A stretch of 64,000 nt of DNA from contig ML978126.1 in the NCBI GenBank assembly GCA_010015805.1, forward strand, positions 2,046,001 to 2,110,000, read 5' to 3'. This document shows positions 1 to 10,945 of this stretch, piece after piece. The position numbers and the translations under genes were made by a program. Each line of letters starts with the position of its first letter. Position 1 is the first letter of the stretch. The DNA is from Rhizodiscina lignyota (lineage: Eukaryota > Ascomycota > Dothideomycetes > Aulographales > Rhizodiscinaceae). A model generated the notes under the pieces. The model was not told the DNA's origin, did not search any database, and worked only from the letters and a program-made list of their open reading frames with translations.

Positions 1-372
1 GGGAAGCCAGGAATGCGGGGTGCTTGGAGCTAAAATGGTTAGTTCTTCCTCTCTAAGGGTTCAATAGCGTTTCTATCAGCGGTGTCGCCGCTGACTCTGA
101 GTTTGCCATTCGTTGTCTCAACCGACGAGCAGGAAGTTAGACGGCGAAATCGGAGCCTGTAGGAGTTACCTATAAGCTACCACGAGACTACTCGACTTAC
201 ATACAACAGAGACAGAGCAATGCTTTCTTGTTGGAGACACATTGCATTATCAGATAAATTTGGTTAAATCATTCATCCAGATAGTGTTTCTTACCATTCT
301 CAGCACTTACGACATACAAGTAATTTCACAGCAGAATCAGCGAGAGTATCTCATACGACACGCCGACTCAAC
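1..372. other. Upstream region of the lyase gene
   Basis: No gene is supported here. It holds the presumed promoter and leader of the lyase gene that starts at 373. Short out-of-frame ATGs occur near 220 and 242, so the leader may carry upstream ORFs, but none gives a recognisable peptide. Confidence 0.5.
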
Positions 373-1326
373 ATGGCGCCAAGCACAAACGCCAGCAACG
401 GTGACTCTACAAAGAAGCAATGGCGCCAACCCGCAGCGGTTCTTCGCGAGATGTTGCAGGACCCTGAAAAGATAGTGGTGTGCCCAGGTGTTCTAGATGG
501 CTTCACGGCCCGGATTGCACTCGATGTGGGATTCGACGCACTCTACATGACCGGTGCGGGAACAGCAGCGTGTCGTCTAGGAGCTCCTGATTTCGGCATC
601 ATCAATATGACCGAGATGGCTGCAAACGCTAGCATGATTGCGAACTTGGACGACCGTGTTCCTCTCATCGCAGACGCCGATACTGGATTTGGCTCGTCGC
701 TATCAGTCCGCCGGATGGTGAGGACGTATATTGATGGAAACGTCGCGGCTTTCCACATTGAAGACCAAGCGTTTATGAAGCGCTGCGGCCATCTTCGAAA
801 CAAGGAACTCGTGTCTTTGGACCAGTACTTGACCCGAATCCGTGCCGCAAGTATGGCTCGCGCAGAGTCGGGTCGGGATATCGTCATCATTGCCCGAACC
901 GACGCGCTGCAATCACTTGGGTTCGACGAGGCAATCCGTAGGCTCAAGGCAGTCTATGAGGCTGGAGCCGACGTGGCATTCATCGACGGCCTCTTGTCAA
1001 AGGAACAGGCTAAAGAAATGGTCAAAAGGCTCGCGCCTATGCCATGCCTCCTCAACATCGTTCATGGTGGAGTTACTCCCCCTATGACGGCGCAAGAGGC
1101 TAAAGAATACGGTTTCAAGATTGTCATCTGGTCAATCTTGTCCATGGCGGAAATCTACAATGCGACCCACAGGGCGATGACCGAGCTGCGAGACACTGGA
1201 TTTCTCAAGCAAAGGGAAGACGGTACAGGGGGTATTGAGGACGTGTTCCGCGTGTGCGGAATCAACGAGAGCGCTGAATTCGATGCCGAGGCTGGAGGAG
1301 AAAGTTTTAAAGGCGGCTTTTTCTGA
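373..1326 (+). CDS. Isocitrate lyase/PEP mutase superfamily enzyme
   Basis: A single uninterrupted 317-residue frame with the alpha/beta-barrel signature of the isocitrate lyase/phosphoenolpyruvate mutase superfamily, enzymes that make or break C-C or C-P bonds next to a carboxylate. The Mg-binding stretch DADTGFG lies at residues 101-107 and a lyase-type active-site loop KRCGH at 136-140, with Cys138 the expected catalytic acid. HIEDQ at 128-132 is also typical. A Cys-containing loop favours a C-C lyase (2-methylisocitrate lyase-like, oxaloacetate hydrolase-like or dimethylmalate lyase-like) over a true mutase. The length fits the short, non-glyoxylate members; true isocitrate lyases are much longer. 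No mitochondrial presequence or peroxisomal C-terminus is obvious (it ends KGGFF). The substrate cannot be set from sequence alone. The start at 373 is the first ATG of this frame before the conserved region. Confidence 0.88.
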   Translation: MAPSTNASNGDSTKKQWRQPAAVLREMLQDPEKIVVCPGVLDGFTARIALDVGFDALYMTGAGTAACRLGAPDFGIINMTEMAANASMIANLDDRVPLIADADTGFGSSLSVRRMVRTYIDGNVAAFHIEDQAFMKRCGHLRNKELVSLDQYLTRIRAASMARAESGRDIVIIARTDALQSLGFDEAIRRLKAVYEAGADVAFIDGLLSKEQAKEMVKRLAPMPCLLNIVHGGVTPPMTAQEAKEYGFKIVIWSILSMAEIYNATHRAMTELRDTGFLKQREDGTGGIEDVFRVCGINESAEFDAEAGGESFKGGFF

Positions 1327-3117
1327 GTGTATCGTTGAGCCGCTGGCCAGGTGCTTCGTCCCCAGTCTGAAACAAATACATAGAACCAGAAATCATCATC
1401 TAATTGGCGGTATCTCAATACATTGTGCACCCAGAAAAGTTCCAGAAATGTCACGAGCCTAGCAACCAATAGGCATTGTATTAAGAAGAGGTCTAGCTAA
1501 AGAAGAAGAAAGAGAATTCTATAGAATGTCCTCAAGGTATACTCGGCTGCTGTCAAGCAACTCCAACTTACGTAATGTGGAATTCCGTGCAGCTTTCCAG
1601 GGCTAGGTGAAGGCCAGGGCTATTATACTACCCCCTTTTCTTTTAGGTTTTAGAGCGACGTACCTTTCTCTCTTTCAAGATGTTCGGCCTTCTTGGTTTT
1701 TTGCTAATAGGCACTTTAAGAGCTGTAGTGGAGGAGTCCTATAATGCTATAATATGAGGCTCCCGTAGCCTAGGCGGCGACGCCTTGACGCGGCGACGCG
1801 ATCGTAACTTTCAAGGAAGACAGCGTTACTAGGGTTCAGAAAGGGTCGTAGCAGGTGGCTTGCATAAGACTACAATGAAAGTCGACTCTGTGAGGATATC
1901 TGAGTTGCTTCAAGTCAAAGTACCTATGGTTTTTCTCGTCACGTAGTGGCTTTTGCGACATAATGAGGGAACTTACTGCTCGCATTTCAAATTAAAACAA
2001 TTATGAGCATTCGCTCCACTTGAACTTTACCCAATAGCTCTCTGAACTCTGAAGATTGTTGCTGCCATATCGACGAGGCGCACGTTGACGTGGGTCTTCG
2101 GCTTTGCGGAGCGGCCAAAGTCGGAATCTGCCGAAGTTCACTCCTTGCTCAAGTAAACTGAGATAAATGCCAATGTTATTAGAAATGTTGTTTGAATCTC
2201 TCACTAAATATTCGCTAGTTTTAATCCTGACCCTCAAGAGAAATCACATTCTCCAATATGGACAGTAGAGACAAAAGGAAAGCAGATGAATTGGTTGATG
2301 TACGCGGAGTTGTCGTGAGAATTCCTGAAGTCCCCCTACTCAATCAAAGTTCGACGATAGTTTGAACTTAACAAATGTTGTAATAGGCCTTGCCAACCAA
2401 GGGAAGCTGTTGCCTAATGACGATCTGTCTCACCTGGAGAGGAGTCCACACATAGAAGCTGCACTCTAATCTTGAGTTCAAACTAGCTTGCTGGTTAACC
2501 TCACTCTTGCAAGAGCACATAGATAAACGACCGCAGGCATGACTTTTGCTCGAATCTCGACAGATTAGCCTGCTCATGGCTTGAGCATGATGTGTCCCTT
2601 AGGGATCCTCCACTCTATGGAAAAGGTAAATAGTGGTTGGCAACGGGTCATCGCAGAGCGACACCTTAAATAAGGAGGACCATAAGTTTGATCATCGAAT
2701 ATCTCGCAACTGGTTTGTCTTGCCGGGAGTAGCTCGATAGCTCGATATCATGTTTGGCCTTTTCTTGTTCACACAAAGCCGCGGCCGTGGTATCTAGACT
2801 GATCCGCCAGTGCCTGAAGGTCATTCCTCGAACTTGAACCTTGCACGTCGGAAACTGTAGCAAACTGCAAATAATTCGAGTGGAAGACTTTGTCCATCAG
2901 ACCATCAACGGCCTCTTTGAAGCTGTCTACGCTTAATTAGAGAACACGAGAACAAGGGGATCCCATACAACGCAGAAGGGGAATATCGGCTCATTACATG
3001 ACAGACTCCACCCCATGCATCCGTTACGACGTTCAAATCAACCGAAAATCTAACGCCAGAAGCCATCCATGCACCGCTGCCTGTCGATCTTATCGCCATC
3101 CACTGCACGGAACGGGC
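1327..3117. other. Gene-poor spacer, 1.8 kb
   Basis: I see no credible gene: frames are short and match nothing. Parts (about 1480-1760 and 2150-2400) are AT-rich with many TA steps, which could be decayed repeat sequence, but no terminal repeats or transposase fragments are visible. The two flanking genes converge here, so the spacer should contain both 3' ends. Confidence 0.4.
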
Positions 3118-4428
3118 CTACGACGTCTGAAGGTATCTCTTCGTGTCCTGCTGCGCAAAGCTAAATGGACTCTTCGTCATCTCCGGACTCCTCGGACTGA
3201 TCGGCAGCGCGAACAAGTCCTCGTCGTCCTCTTTTGATTGATTCAGCGCGCTTGAGGCCGGCGGTGGGGGAGCACTAGTGGTCATGGGTACCATGCTTCC
3301 GAACGAATCCATGCTTCCAAACGAGTTCAAGCTTCCCATCCCTCCCATCTGCTGCTGCTGGGAAAGTATCGACGCGGGTGGTTGCGCTGGCGCTATTCTT
3401 CTTGCCGCTGCAGGCTGGGATTCTACCGGTCGCTGAGCAGGCTTTGCGGCGAGAGATGATAGTGGCTGAGTTCGTGGTCCTTTGATAGTTGCGAATGACG
3501 ACACTGCAACATCTGAGCTCTCCGGTGAAAGTGGGTTTTGGCCTGGCGGGAAGCCGCCTTCTGGGTTGTTGGATTGCTTCAAAGTCAGCTCGTTCGCAGT
3601 GGTGCCGAGCCGCAGCCCCTTCAACTTCTCCTGCAACCGACTCCCACCTGGACTGCGCGGGCTCGCTGGGCCGGGACTCCTTGGTTGGCCCTGTAAGTTC
3701 TCCAATCCACCGCTTGTCTGCAGTGTAAGTGAAACTCCGGAAGGCTTGGCAGACACACCAAAGTTCTCTTCTATCCACTCTTTCTCCTGCACTGCCATTG
3801 TGAGCCCAACCGATTCGACGTTAGTCGCCGACTCGGAGTCAATTTCTTTCTGGAGACTTCGCAGCCGCTGCTTCGCCCATATTGTGTGCAGCACACCCTT
3901 CTTGCCTGCCGAACGAGCGGAGGCGCCAAGAGCAGGAGGGAAGATTGCGGGGAGAGGGTTGGTTTGATATGAAGTCTCTTTTGCGCCATTCTCTTTGTTT
4001 GAAGGCTGGAATGTAAGTGCTACGATCGGCGGGACCGCCGTGCCCGGCTGCAGCAGAAAGTACATTCTGTGCGCGCCTCCTTTCTCGGTCACTGTACTCT
4101 TCCCATCGGTGTTTGCCTCTATTGGCTTTGGGCATAGCCCGTCAGCCTCCTTTGTCTCCTCTTCTGGCGCAGCTGGAAAGATTGCTCTCATGCCTTCCCA
4201 TGTGACGTGCCAGTCCCCTCTCACGCCCTTGGTGCTCTCATCATCCTCCCATTCAACCATGAGGATTTTTGTGCCTTCATTGCCGCGACCAGACTCGAAC
4301 TCGAAGCGTGCGAGCGCATGTGGCGCTGAGACAGAGGGGGACTCGACTTCGTCATTCGCAGCGGTGTCCGGGAGTGCAGAGGTAGAGAATGGTGGTGGGG
4401 CCCTCGGTGATGAACTTGTCGCAGCCAT
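3118..4428 (-). CDS. Unrecognised 436-residue fungal protein
   Basis: A continuous 436-residue frame with normal coding character, not recognised. Residues about 35-100 look like a folded beta-rich domain (RFEFESGRGNEGTKILMVEW, then a Trp-rich stretch), followed by a hydrophobic strand near 120-140 (MYFLLQPG..PPIVALTF) and a basic helical segment about 178-230. The rest, roughly 230-436, is low-complexity and rich in Pro, Ser, Gly and Gln, with a short Gln run and an acidic patch near the end (KEDDEDLFALP). That acidic phenylalanine-containing patch resembles a linear docking motif, which is inference only. No signal peptide or membrane segment. The start is the first ATG in frame, just downstream of a short purine-rich leader. 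The next gene upstream, the HET gene, is divergent. Confidence 0.72.
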   Translation of the reverse strand: MAATSSSPRAPPPFSTSALPDTAANDEVESPSVSAPHALARFEFESGRGNEGTKILMVEWEDDESTKGVRGDWHVTWEGMRAIFPAAPEEETKEADGLCPKPIEANTDGKSTVTEKGGAHRMYFLLQPGTAVPPIVALTFQPSNKENGAKETSYQTNPLPAIFPPALGASARSAGKKGVLHTIWAKQRLRSLQKEIDSESATNVESVGLTMAVQEKEWIEENFGVSAKPSGVSLTLQTSGGLENLQGQPRSPGPASPRSPGGSRLQEKLKGLRLGTTANELTLKQSNNPEGGFPPGQNPLSPESSDVAVSSFATIKGPRTQPLSSLAAKPAQRPVESQPAAARRIAPAQPPASILSQQQQMGGMGSLNSFGSMDSFGSMVPMTTSAPPPPASSALNQSKEDDEDLFALPISPRSPEMTKSPFSFAQQDTKRYLQTS

Positions 4429-6086
4429 TTTTGGGATTTGGAGAGGGAGAAGGAGGTTTCGAGTGAGCGGAGGTGTCTCCGATGGAAATGAGGTTGTGGC
4501 TGTCCTGGTGGAGAAGCGAGAACCTTAGGGTGTCAAGCGCCGATCCGCGCGACTAGCAGGATATATTCGTTGACGTCGCGTCGAGTTGCTCGAGTCACAG
4601 AGCGAGGAGATGTCAAGGACGAGCTACAGCTCTTCGCAGAAGGAGATCGTCGTCGGACGATCTGACTTCCCAATTTGCGCGTTCAGCCCTGGTCTGGTGC
4701 CTCCCTACTCGAGTCCCAGGTTGATCCTGAATTAGCCCTAATTGCGCAGGACTGCCAACTATTCAGAAGAGATTTTCCTTGATGCACTCGTCGTCGCCGC
4801 CGGTAGAGACTGAAAGTTAGCAAGTCGGTCTGCGAGAGCAGGTCTTGGGAAAGACACGGCGGAGTGTCTAGATGTGGGTTCGTATCCGTATTCCCAGACG
4901 ACCACTGTGCCGCGGACCCCAAAAGGCTCGAACGTTTGTAAAGCAGCTGCCAGGGCCACTGCTAACCTTCAGTCGCTGCCGTCGTCGGCTTACGCAAGCT
5001 GCGGAAAGGACAGCGCTCTGTACCCTTTTAAAGTTGCTGGAGTACGCAGAAGTGCGTCTTGGCGGATCGAGCCAGGCGAAGCGGAGGCGATGGTTATCGC
5101 GTAGCTCTGCTGGAATTATACTTGCGGGAGCGCCGCGGCCTTGGCTCTTTGTAGGCAATGGTAGTAGTGCCCGGATAGCGTGAGCCTGGCCGTCGTCGAA
5201 AGTCGTCGTACGCGCGGGCAGAAGCCGGAGCAAAGTGGCGAGCACGCATGCCGCCAGATCGCGCTCTGCTGCACGTTACACAGCAATGCACGAGTTTATA
5301 AATAGCACACTCTCGCCGCCAAAAGTCGACATGTGCCTTGTGGCCGAGTGGAGCGCGGGGATTTGCTGGGTGCCGCGTGGTGAAGGGTGTGGGTATGTGC
5401 TGCAGCGGGGCGCGCTCCGCCTGCCGAGATGGGTCCCAAACTCTTTGATTCACCCGTCGATGATATGATATAACCACGCCCTGCTCGTCTGTCTCTTGCT
5501 CGGAAATAGCGTCCTCGTCGTTGAGATCCTACATACGCTCGGCTGTATATGTAACACTTCGACCTCGCGAAAGTGGCCGAGAGGACGTACCGCGAGCATC
5601 CGCCTTCATGCATCATACAGGCTGACGCCCCTATGTCGATATTCCCTTGCATTTAGCGAGGCTCTCCAGGACATATTAGGAGTCTTCGAACTCCGGCGTA
5701 TTGGGAACTGTCGATGAGCTGCAGAAATCACCTGGACAGCATTTCCCGGGTGACACCACTGACCGAGCGGTAGCCCTTATCGTAATTTCCTTCGAGGAGC
5801 GACTGGCCTGGTCCGACTCGTGCAGCAAGTCGTGTGCCCGCCCAGCGTGCGCTGAGAGTCTTGACAGCTCTGAAAAGCCAGCAGAGGCCAGATTTTGCAG
5901 TGGAATGCATGGCAATAAGGAGTACGACGAGCTGTTACGCAAAGTCGGCTGTGGCTTTCAGGCGTCGCACCTCCCACTTTGCGCGGAGGCCGCCTGACCT
6001 CCTAAATGCTCCCAACTTTGACTTGACTTCATTCGATTCTTCCAACATCTCTCTCTCCTTCTCTTCTAAAGCTTTCTCATAATGCG
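4429..6086. other. Divergent promoter region, no gene supported
   Basis: This 1.66-kb spacer separates the minus-strand 436-residue gene from the plus-strand HET gene. Overlapping frames up to about 127 codons exist on both strands around 4870-5480, but none has a recognisable motif and they compete with each other, as expected for GC-rich non-coding DNA. The last 60 bases before 6082 are a CT-rich leader typical of filamentous fungal genes. tRNA A-box-like strings near 5340 and 5570 lack a B box. Confidence 0.4.
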
Positions 6087-6117
6087 ATGGCTCCCACTAA
6101 GCTCACAGCGCTTCTAG
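6082..6117 (+). promoter_or_regulatory. Short uORF overlapping the HET gene start
   Basis: An ATG at 6082 sits five bases upstream of the HET-gene ATG at 6087 in another frame and reads 11 codons to a TAG at 6115. It overlaps the main start codon, so initiation at the first ATG would preclude the main frame unless ribosomes scan past. Its effect on expression is inferred. Confidence 0.4.
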
Positions 6118-8442
6118 ATGAACTCAAGCGCTTCTCCTTTTCACTCACTTCAGCTGCGGACTACGTGTACCAGCCCTTAAACCGGGAGGAGATCCGCCTC
6201 CTACATCTCCTTCCTGGACTCTTCGAAGACCCGATTTTCATCGCCATCAAACATGTCCACCTTCGGCCACGGCAAGCCAGGGCTCGAATTGCTGTTGAAG
6301 ACGTCCGACGCACTCTACCACCACAGTCGGAAGTATACGAGACTCTGGATGGGCGATTTATTCTCGTCGATGAGAATGATGCGAAATTTCCACGCGAAGG
6401 TGTTGGAAACGACCTCAGTGGAATGTCCGGTTCATTCAAGAATACCGAGTACTATGCACCTCAACCTGAAACTACAGAGGCAGACGACATGATAGACTCG
6501 ATGCCGAAATTTGAAGCTCTATCATACGTCTGGGGAAGCACCGAAAGTCCTCGAAAGATTTACGTTGCTACGAGCGAACAACGAGACACAGCAATGCCAG
6601 AGATCAATATTACAGTCTCTTCGCTTGATATCGCACCAAATCTGGAAAATGCGCTGAGGCATCTTCGGAAGAAAACCGAATCCCGGACCCTCTGGATAGA
6701 TTCGATTGCCATCAATCAACGCGATCTCAGTGAGAAGAGTGAGCAGGTGCCTCGCATGAGCGACATTTTTCGATCGGCACCTCGAGTTGTAGTTTGGCTA
6801 GGCCCGGAAGCAGACAAAAGTCGCACAGCACTCTCCACGCTTCGCTTGATTGGCGATCAGGTTGAATTCACGGCCAATATGCAACCTCTTGTGGCTCCGG
6901 GGTGTAAACACCCTGACTGGCTTCAACCCGATCATCCTTTTCCGTTCGACGATGCTGCATGGGAGGCTATCTCGTGTCTTCTGCAGAGGGCGTGGTTTGA
7001 TCGCCTTTGGACTTTCCAGGAGATACAGCTGGCAAACAGGCATGGAATAATGGTTTGTGGCGATGACGAACTCCCCTGGCGCACATTTCGACGGGCGATT
7101 CTTTGCCTAGGGAACAAGCACGGTTCCATTCGGTACCTCGCTCCTCGTCCAGAAGTGATGATTGTCTGCTATAACTCCACGAGACGACCATTTGAGCTGC
7201 TATTCGAAACTGCCGTGGCTAGACAACAGGAAGATCCCAGAGACAAGGTTTACGCAATATTAAATCTTTTGCCGCCGTCTCTGGCTGCTAAAATTCAACC
7301 AGACTACAAACTTCCGACGGCCACGGTATATACAGAAACCTTTCTTTCCTATGTCGAGATGTCTCAAAGGCTTGATCTTCTTGTCCATTGTGTTGACTAT
7401 CGATCACTCGAAAACAGCCCATCCTGGGTACCGAACTGGTCAGCTCGAACCCTCGATTACACTGTGTGGCCAACACAACTGGCAAGCGGTCTATCAGCTA
7501 CAAATTCAAGACGTATACAACCTGGTGTGTTGGAAGTTGTGGGCACTCGGTGCGCCATAGTGGATGAAATCACGGATTTCCATTCCCTGGAAGATACACC
7601 ACTGGCTTCGGGTCCTTCAGCTTTAAAGCCGTCGCTCCAGTGGCTGGCAGACTACCAAGGCGACGTTGCTAAAAGCCGCACACGCGTTGATGAGTTCCGG
7701 AAGAATGCCCATAATTTCTTGGATGCATGGGTATACGTTCTTTTATGTGGTGGTCTGAAAGGTCAATTTCCTTCCATCAACTCCTTCCCATCCCTGCAAC
7801 AAGCGAAGCAAGCCGTTGTCGACCTCTTACACCAAGCACGCACTGCCTCCCTGGACAATGAATCTCTCATTCAGAATTACATTGTCCAAAAGGCCCTCAC
7901 CTACTCCTTTCCGGGACAAAAGATGTTCACGACAACAGATGGCCAAATTGGTTTCAGCGGAAAGGGAGTTCGGCAAGGTACGCAAAGCATGCCGAGAGTA
8001 TTCATCGTTAGCTCTAACTTTGACAGGTGACATTGTCTGCGTTCTACTTGGATGCCACTTTCCAGTCATCTTGCGTCCGGCCGGCAAAGATACCTACACA
8101 ATCGCGGAGAAATGCTACGTCCCTGGTTTGCAATCTGTCGAAGCCTTGCTCGGGCCCTTACCTCCGAATTACACTCTCCAAATCATGAACGATGGAGTTG
8201 GTGGGCACACTGTGCAATTCAAAAACGCAGACAACGATTCTCTTGCGTCGGAAGATCCTCGTCTTGGAGATCTTCCTGCTGAATGGGAACAACTGAATGC
8301 AGTGCGGACACGTGATGATCCGCTGTTCTTCGCTCGTTTCAGGAATAAAGAAACAGGGAAAGTGATCAACTCGGACCCTCGTATGCTGCCAGGAGCTCTG
8401 GAAGCGCGTGGAGTGAAACTGCACAGTTTCAAACTCGTGTGA
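6087..8442 (+). CDS. HET-domain (heterokaryon incompatibility) protein
   Basis: Two exons, 6087-7977 and 8027-8442, joined across a 49-nt GT..AG intron with a CTAAC branch site; the product is 768 residues. The HET domain is clear: FEALSYVWG at about residue 142, LWIDSIAINQ near 201-210 and WFDRLWTFQEI near 302. The C-terminal exon restores the usual tail of this family (GDIVCVLLGC..P.ILRP at about 631), which confirms the splice. HET domains trigger programmed death after fusion of incompatible hyphae; many family members are uncharacterised, and whether this one acts in allorecognition is unknown. The N-terminal 130 residues do not match a domain I know. No membrane segment. Fungal genomes carry dozens of such genes, often in variable regions, which fits the loose spacing here. 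An 11-codon uORF overlaps the start. Confidence 0.93.
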
Positions 8443-9098
8443 TGACTGCAAATACAACATTTGATGTTCCAAATATTCAACCTCAGCATGCGAGATCGAG
8501 GGTAGCAATCAAAAGCGGCCCACTACTACTCAACTCCCTGCCGACACTAGCGCAGCTCCTCTCTGGCTTTGCGGGCTTTTGCGCCGACCCCGGTTTTTCT
8601 GCACTCGCTGTTCTAACTCATCGGACAGCCTTCTGGGATGACGCTTATTATTGCGTTGTCTTCGTCCACGGTCGCAATCGAGTCTTCCAAATTCGATCCG
8701 GATCGGCGAAAAAGTTCGTGATTCTGAAAATCTTTGGAAAAGTCAACGCCCTCTGCTTTCCGGCTGCCGTTTTAACATCGAGGAACTATTGAGATGCTAT
8801 GAATGGTCGAAGGGCTAAAGCTCCCTGCGCATCTCCAATGCAGCGTGCGGAGATTAAGACACATTTCAGAGCGTTCGATGCGACAGAGGCCATATAGAAA
8901 GCATCATGGCTACTTTTGGAAGTTTGATGATGATTTTGATGAATTCGAGTGAGCAGGCCGCGGGTATGACCACTTAACAAGGATGTTAATAAGGGCTTTC
9001 AAGAGCTTTAGTCATTATAGGATCCGAAAGAGCTCCAAGAAGCTCGATATACATACAAATATCGATATCTAGAGTCCTGCTCCACACCTGCTTTGCTG
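8443..9098. other. Convergent intergenic region
   Basis: The 3' ends of the HET gene and the alpha/beta hydrolase gene meet here. A 117-codon frame at 8439-8792 overlaps the HET stop and has no recognisable content; I do not call it. Confidence 0.4.
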
Positions 9099-10007
9099 CT
9101 ACTCGGCTGGATTCTCTGACGCCCACTGATGCACTAAGGTGATCGCCTTTGCAAAGGCCTCAGGAGCTTCAGAAGGAAAAGCATGGCCAACGTTCTCATA
9201 CACAAAACGCTCGTGCTTTCCTGAAAACATCTGATCGTGTGTGGCTGAGCCACCTGGCTTCAGAGGATCCACTTCTCCATCCAGAGTGACAGTTGGCACT
9301 GAAATCTTCAGTCTCGCTGCGAGTTTCTCCTCGAGATGCTCTAGAGCTGGATCGCCATCTTCCGTGCCGAGTACATGGCGGTATGTACCAACAACGACAT
9401 CAACAAAATCAGGGTTGTCAAATGATGTTGCCGTCCGATTGTAAACTTCCTCGCTGAAGTTCCACGTTGGTGACCACTGCTGCCACAGTATTTTGCACAA
9501 CTTGTGACGGGACAGTGATAGACATTCTTTTCCTCTTTCGCTCTGGAAAAGATGCTGATACCACATGACACATTCCAGCTCCGGATCACAGGGCCGTTTC
9601 TGATCCGCTCTGTTAACTACATCGTATCCCGCGTACGAAACGAGTCCGGCAACTCTCTTAGGCCAGAGTGCGGCTGCGACACAAGACGCCAAACCGCCCC
9701 AGTCGAACCCAGCGAGTACGGCTTTCTTGATGCTAAGTGCGTCTAAGAGAGAGATTAGATCGGAGCCCAGAGCCGCTTGCTGGCCTGCTCGCATGGTGGT
9801 TGAAGACACGAAACGAGTGGGCCCGTAGCCTCGGAGGTACGGGACTATGACTCTCGCGCCGTTCTTAACGAGGATGGGTACGACTTCGTCATAGGCGTGG
9901 ACGTCGTATGGGAAGCCGTGGGAGAGCACGACGGGCCATCCGTCTTGCGGGCCGTGCTCGTAGTATGCGATGTTGAGGATGGGGGTTTGGATGATTTTAT
10001 AGTCCAT
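9099..10007 (-). CDS. Alpha/beta hydrolase, epoxide hydrolase-like
   Basis: A single-exon 302-residue protein of the alpha/beta-hydrolase fold. It shows the oxyanion-hole motif HGFP at 30-33, a nucleophile elbow GFDWGG with Asp102, the acid in the strand VTLDGEVDP near 245 and the catalytic His275 in VGHAF. An aspartate nucleophile in a GxDWGG context marks the epoxide hydrolase/haloalkane dehalogenase branch rather than esterases, which use Ser. Cap-domain Tyr residues of epoxide hydrolases may be present (for instance in the segment 140-200), but I cannot assign them safely, so the reaction remains open between epoxide hydrolysis and related chemistry. No secretion signal or membrane segment, so probably cytosolic. 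It is convergent with the HET gene and has a long spacer behind it. Confidence 0.88.
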   Translation of the reverse strand: MDYKIIQTPILNIAYYEHGPQDGWPVVLSHGFPYDVHAYDEVVPILVKNGARVIVPYLRGYGPTRFVSSTTMRAGQQAALGSDLISLLDALSIKKAVLAGFDWGGLASCVAAALWPKRVAGLVSYAGYDVVNRADQKRPCDPELECVMWYQHLFQSERGKECLSLSRHKLCKILWQQWSPTWNFSEEVYNRTATSFDNPDFVDVVVGTYRHVLGTEDGDPALEHLEEKLAARLKISVPTVTLDGEVDPLKPGGSATHDQMFSGKHERFVYENVGHAFPSEAPEAFAKAITLVHQWASENPAE

Positions 10008-10945
10008 GGAAATTGACAGTTGTAGACGGGAAATCCTGTATATCGTTTTAGAGGTAAATGTATCTACTGAAACCCCAGTAAATAAATGATGTTTACGAAA
10101 AGCCTCTCTGCGGCACGTTTTATAAGAATGGAGAGCGAGTCAAAGGATTGCTTATTGCTGTGTCCTTTTATGGGTCGACGTACCCGTACGGCATAGTATA
10201 GGTGTCAACCAGGAAAGATGTATTAGAGAAGAAATGGAGACTACATTTCTACAGCAGCACTGGACAGTCCAAGACTTTCAATGGTTCCTGAGGTCGGCTT
10301 GCAGAGCTCCGATCAGTTGATACATGTATTCGGAGACTTTTGCGTCATGACTCATAAAAGTTAGTCTTTTAAGCTATTCCTGTTAGGGAGTAGATTCTGG
10401 TTACGTCATTATAGTTGAGAGGATCGCTTTGGGAATTCGAACGGCGGTGTGGTGGTGAACATGGCTAGGAAAGGTATTTCGAAATTAATGACACCACGCT
10501 ACATACCTGTTCAGGTCTTACACCTGTCATATCGTAAGCTGCAAAACTTGACTTACTTCAGTCTGTCACATAACCAACTCCTCGTGCCTATTTATTCCAC
10601 GTTTTATTTTAGTAGATTTATGTAAGATGTGCTGTTAGCTATATAGTTGATATACTAGAAACGACCTTGACCATAGATCCTCTTCTCCCAGAAGGTGAAC
10701 GGACTGCTGATATTTTATTTGGGCGTCTACCTTGGCTTCTTCAAAATACAATAAATGCTTTGACGGAAGGGTGATCATGATAGACTCAGTATTGGGGAAG
10801 GCAGCATCGAGCTAACATGCTGTGCCGCATGCTGTGCCGCAGACTATGTATCAAATGCCACATACGTGAAGTGTTCAGGAGATATTTTCTAACATGCGCA
10901 CGAGAGGCACGCGCGCAAACTGCATTTCAGCCACCACGGGGTATC
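10008..10945. other. AT-rich spacer between ABH and YTM1
   Basis: No gene is supported. The segment about 10020-10780 is visibly AT-richer than the flanking coding DNA, with runs of TA-containing words (for example around 10610-10660). This could be decayed repetitive DNA, but no terminal repeat or coding relic is visible. The hydrolase promoter lies at the left end and the YTM1 3' end at the right. Confidence 0.4.

Noticed and set aside
5335-5400. tRNA A-box-like string (GTGGCCGAGTGG), and a similar one near 5573
   Set aside because: No B box (GGTTCGA..) follows at the right distance and no cloverleaf can be drawn.
4868-5477. Overlapping minus- and plus-strand frames in the HET-gene promoter
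   Set aside because: Mutually exclusive, Arg-rich, no motif, typical of GC-rich spacer DNA.
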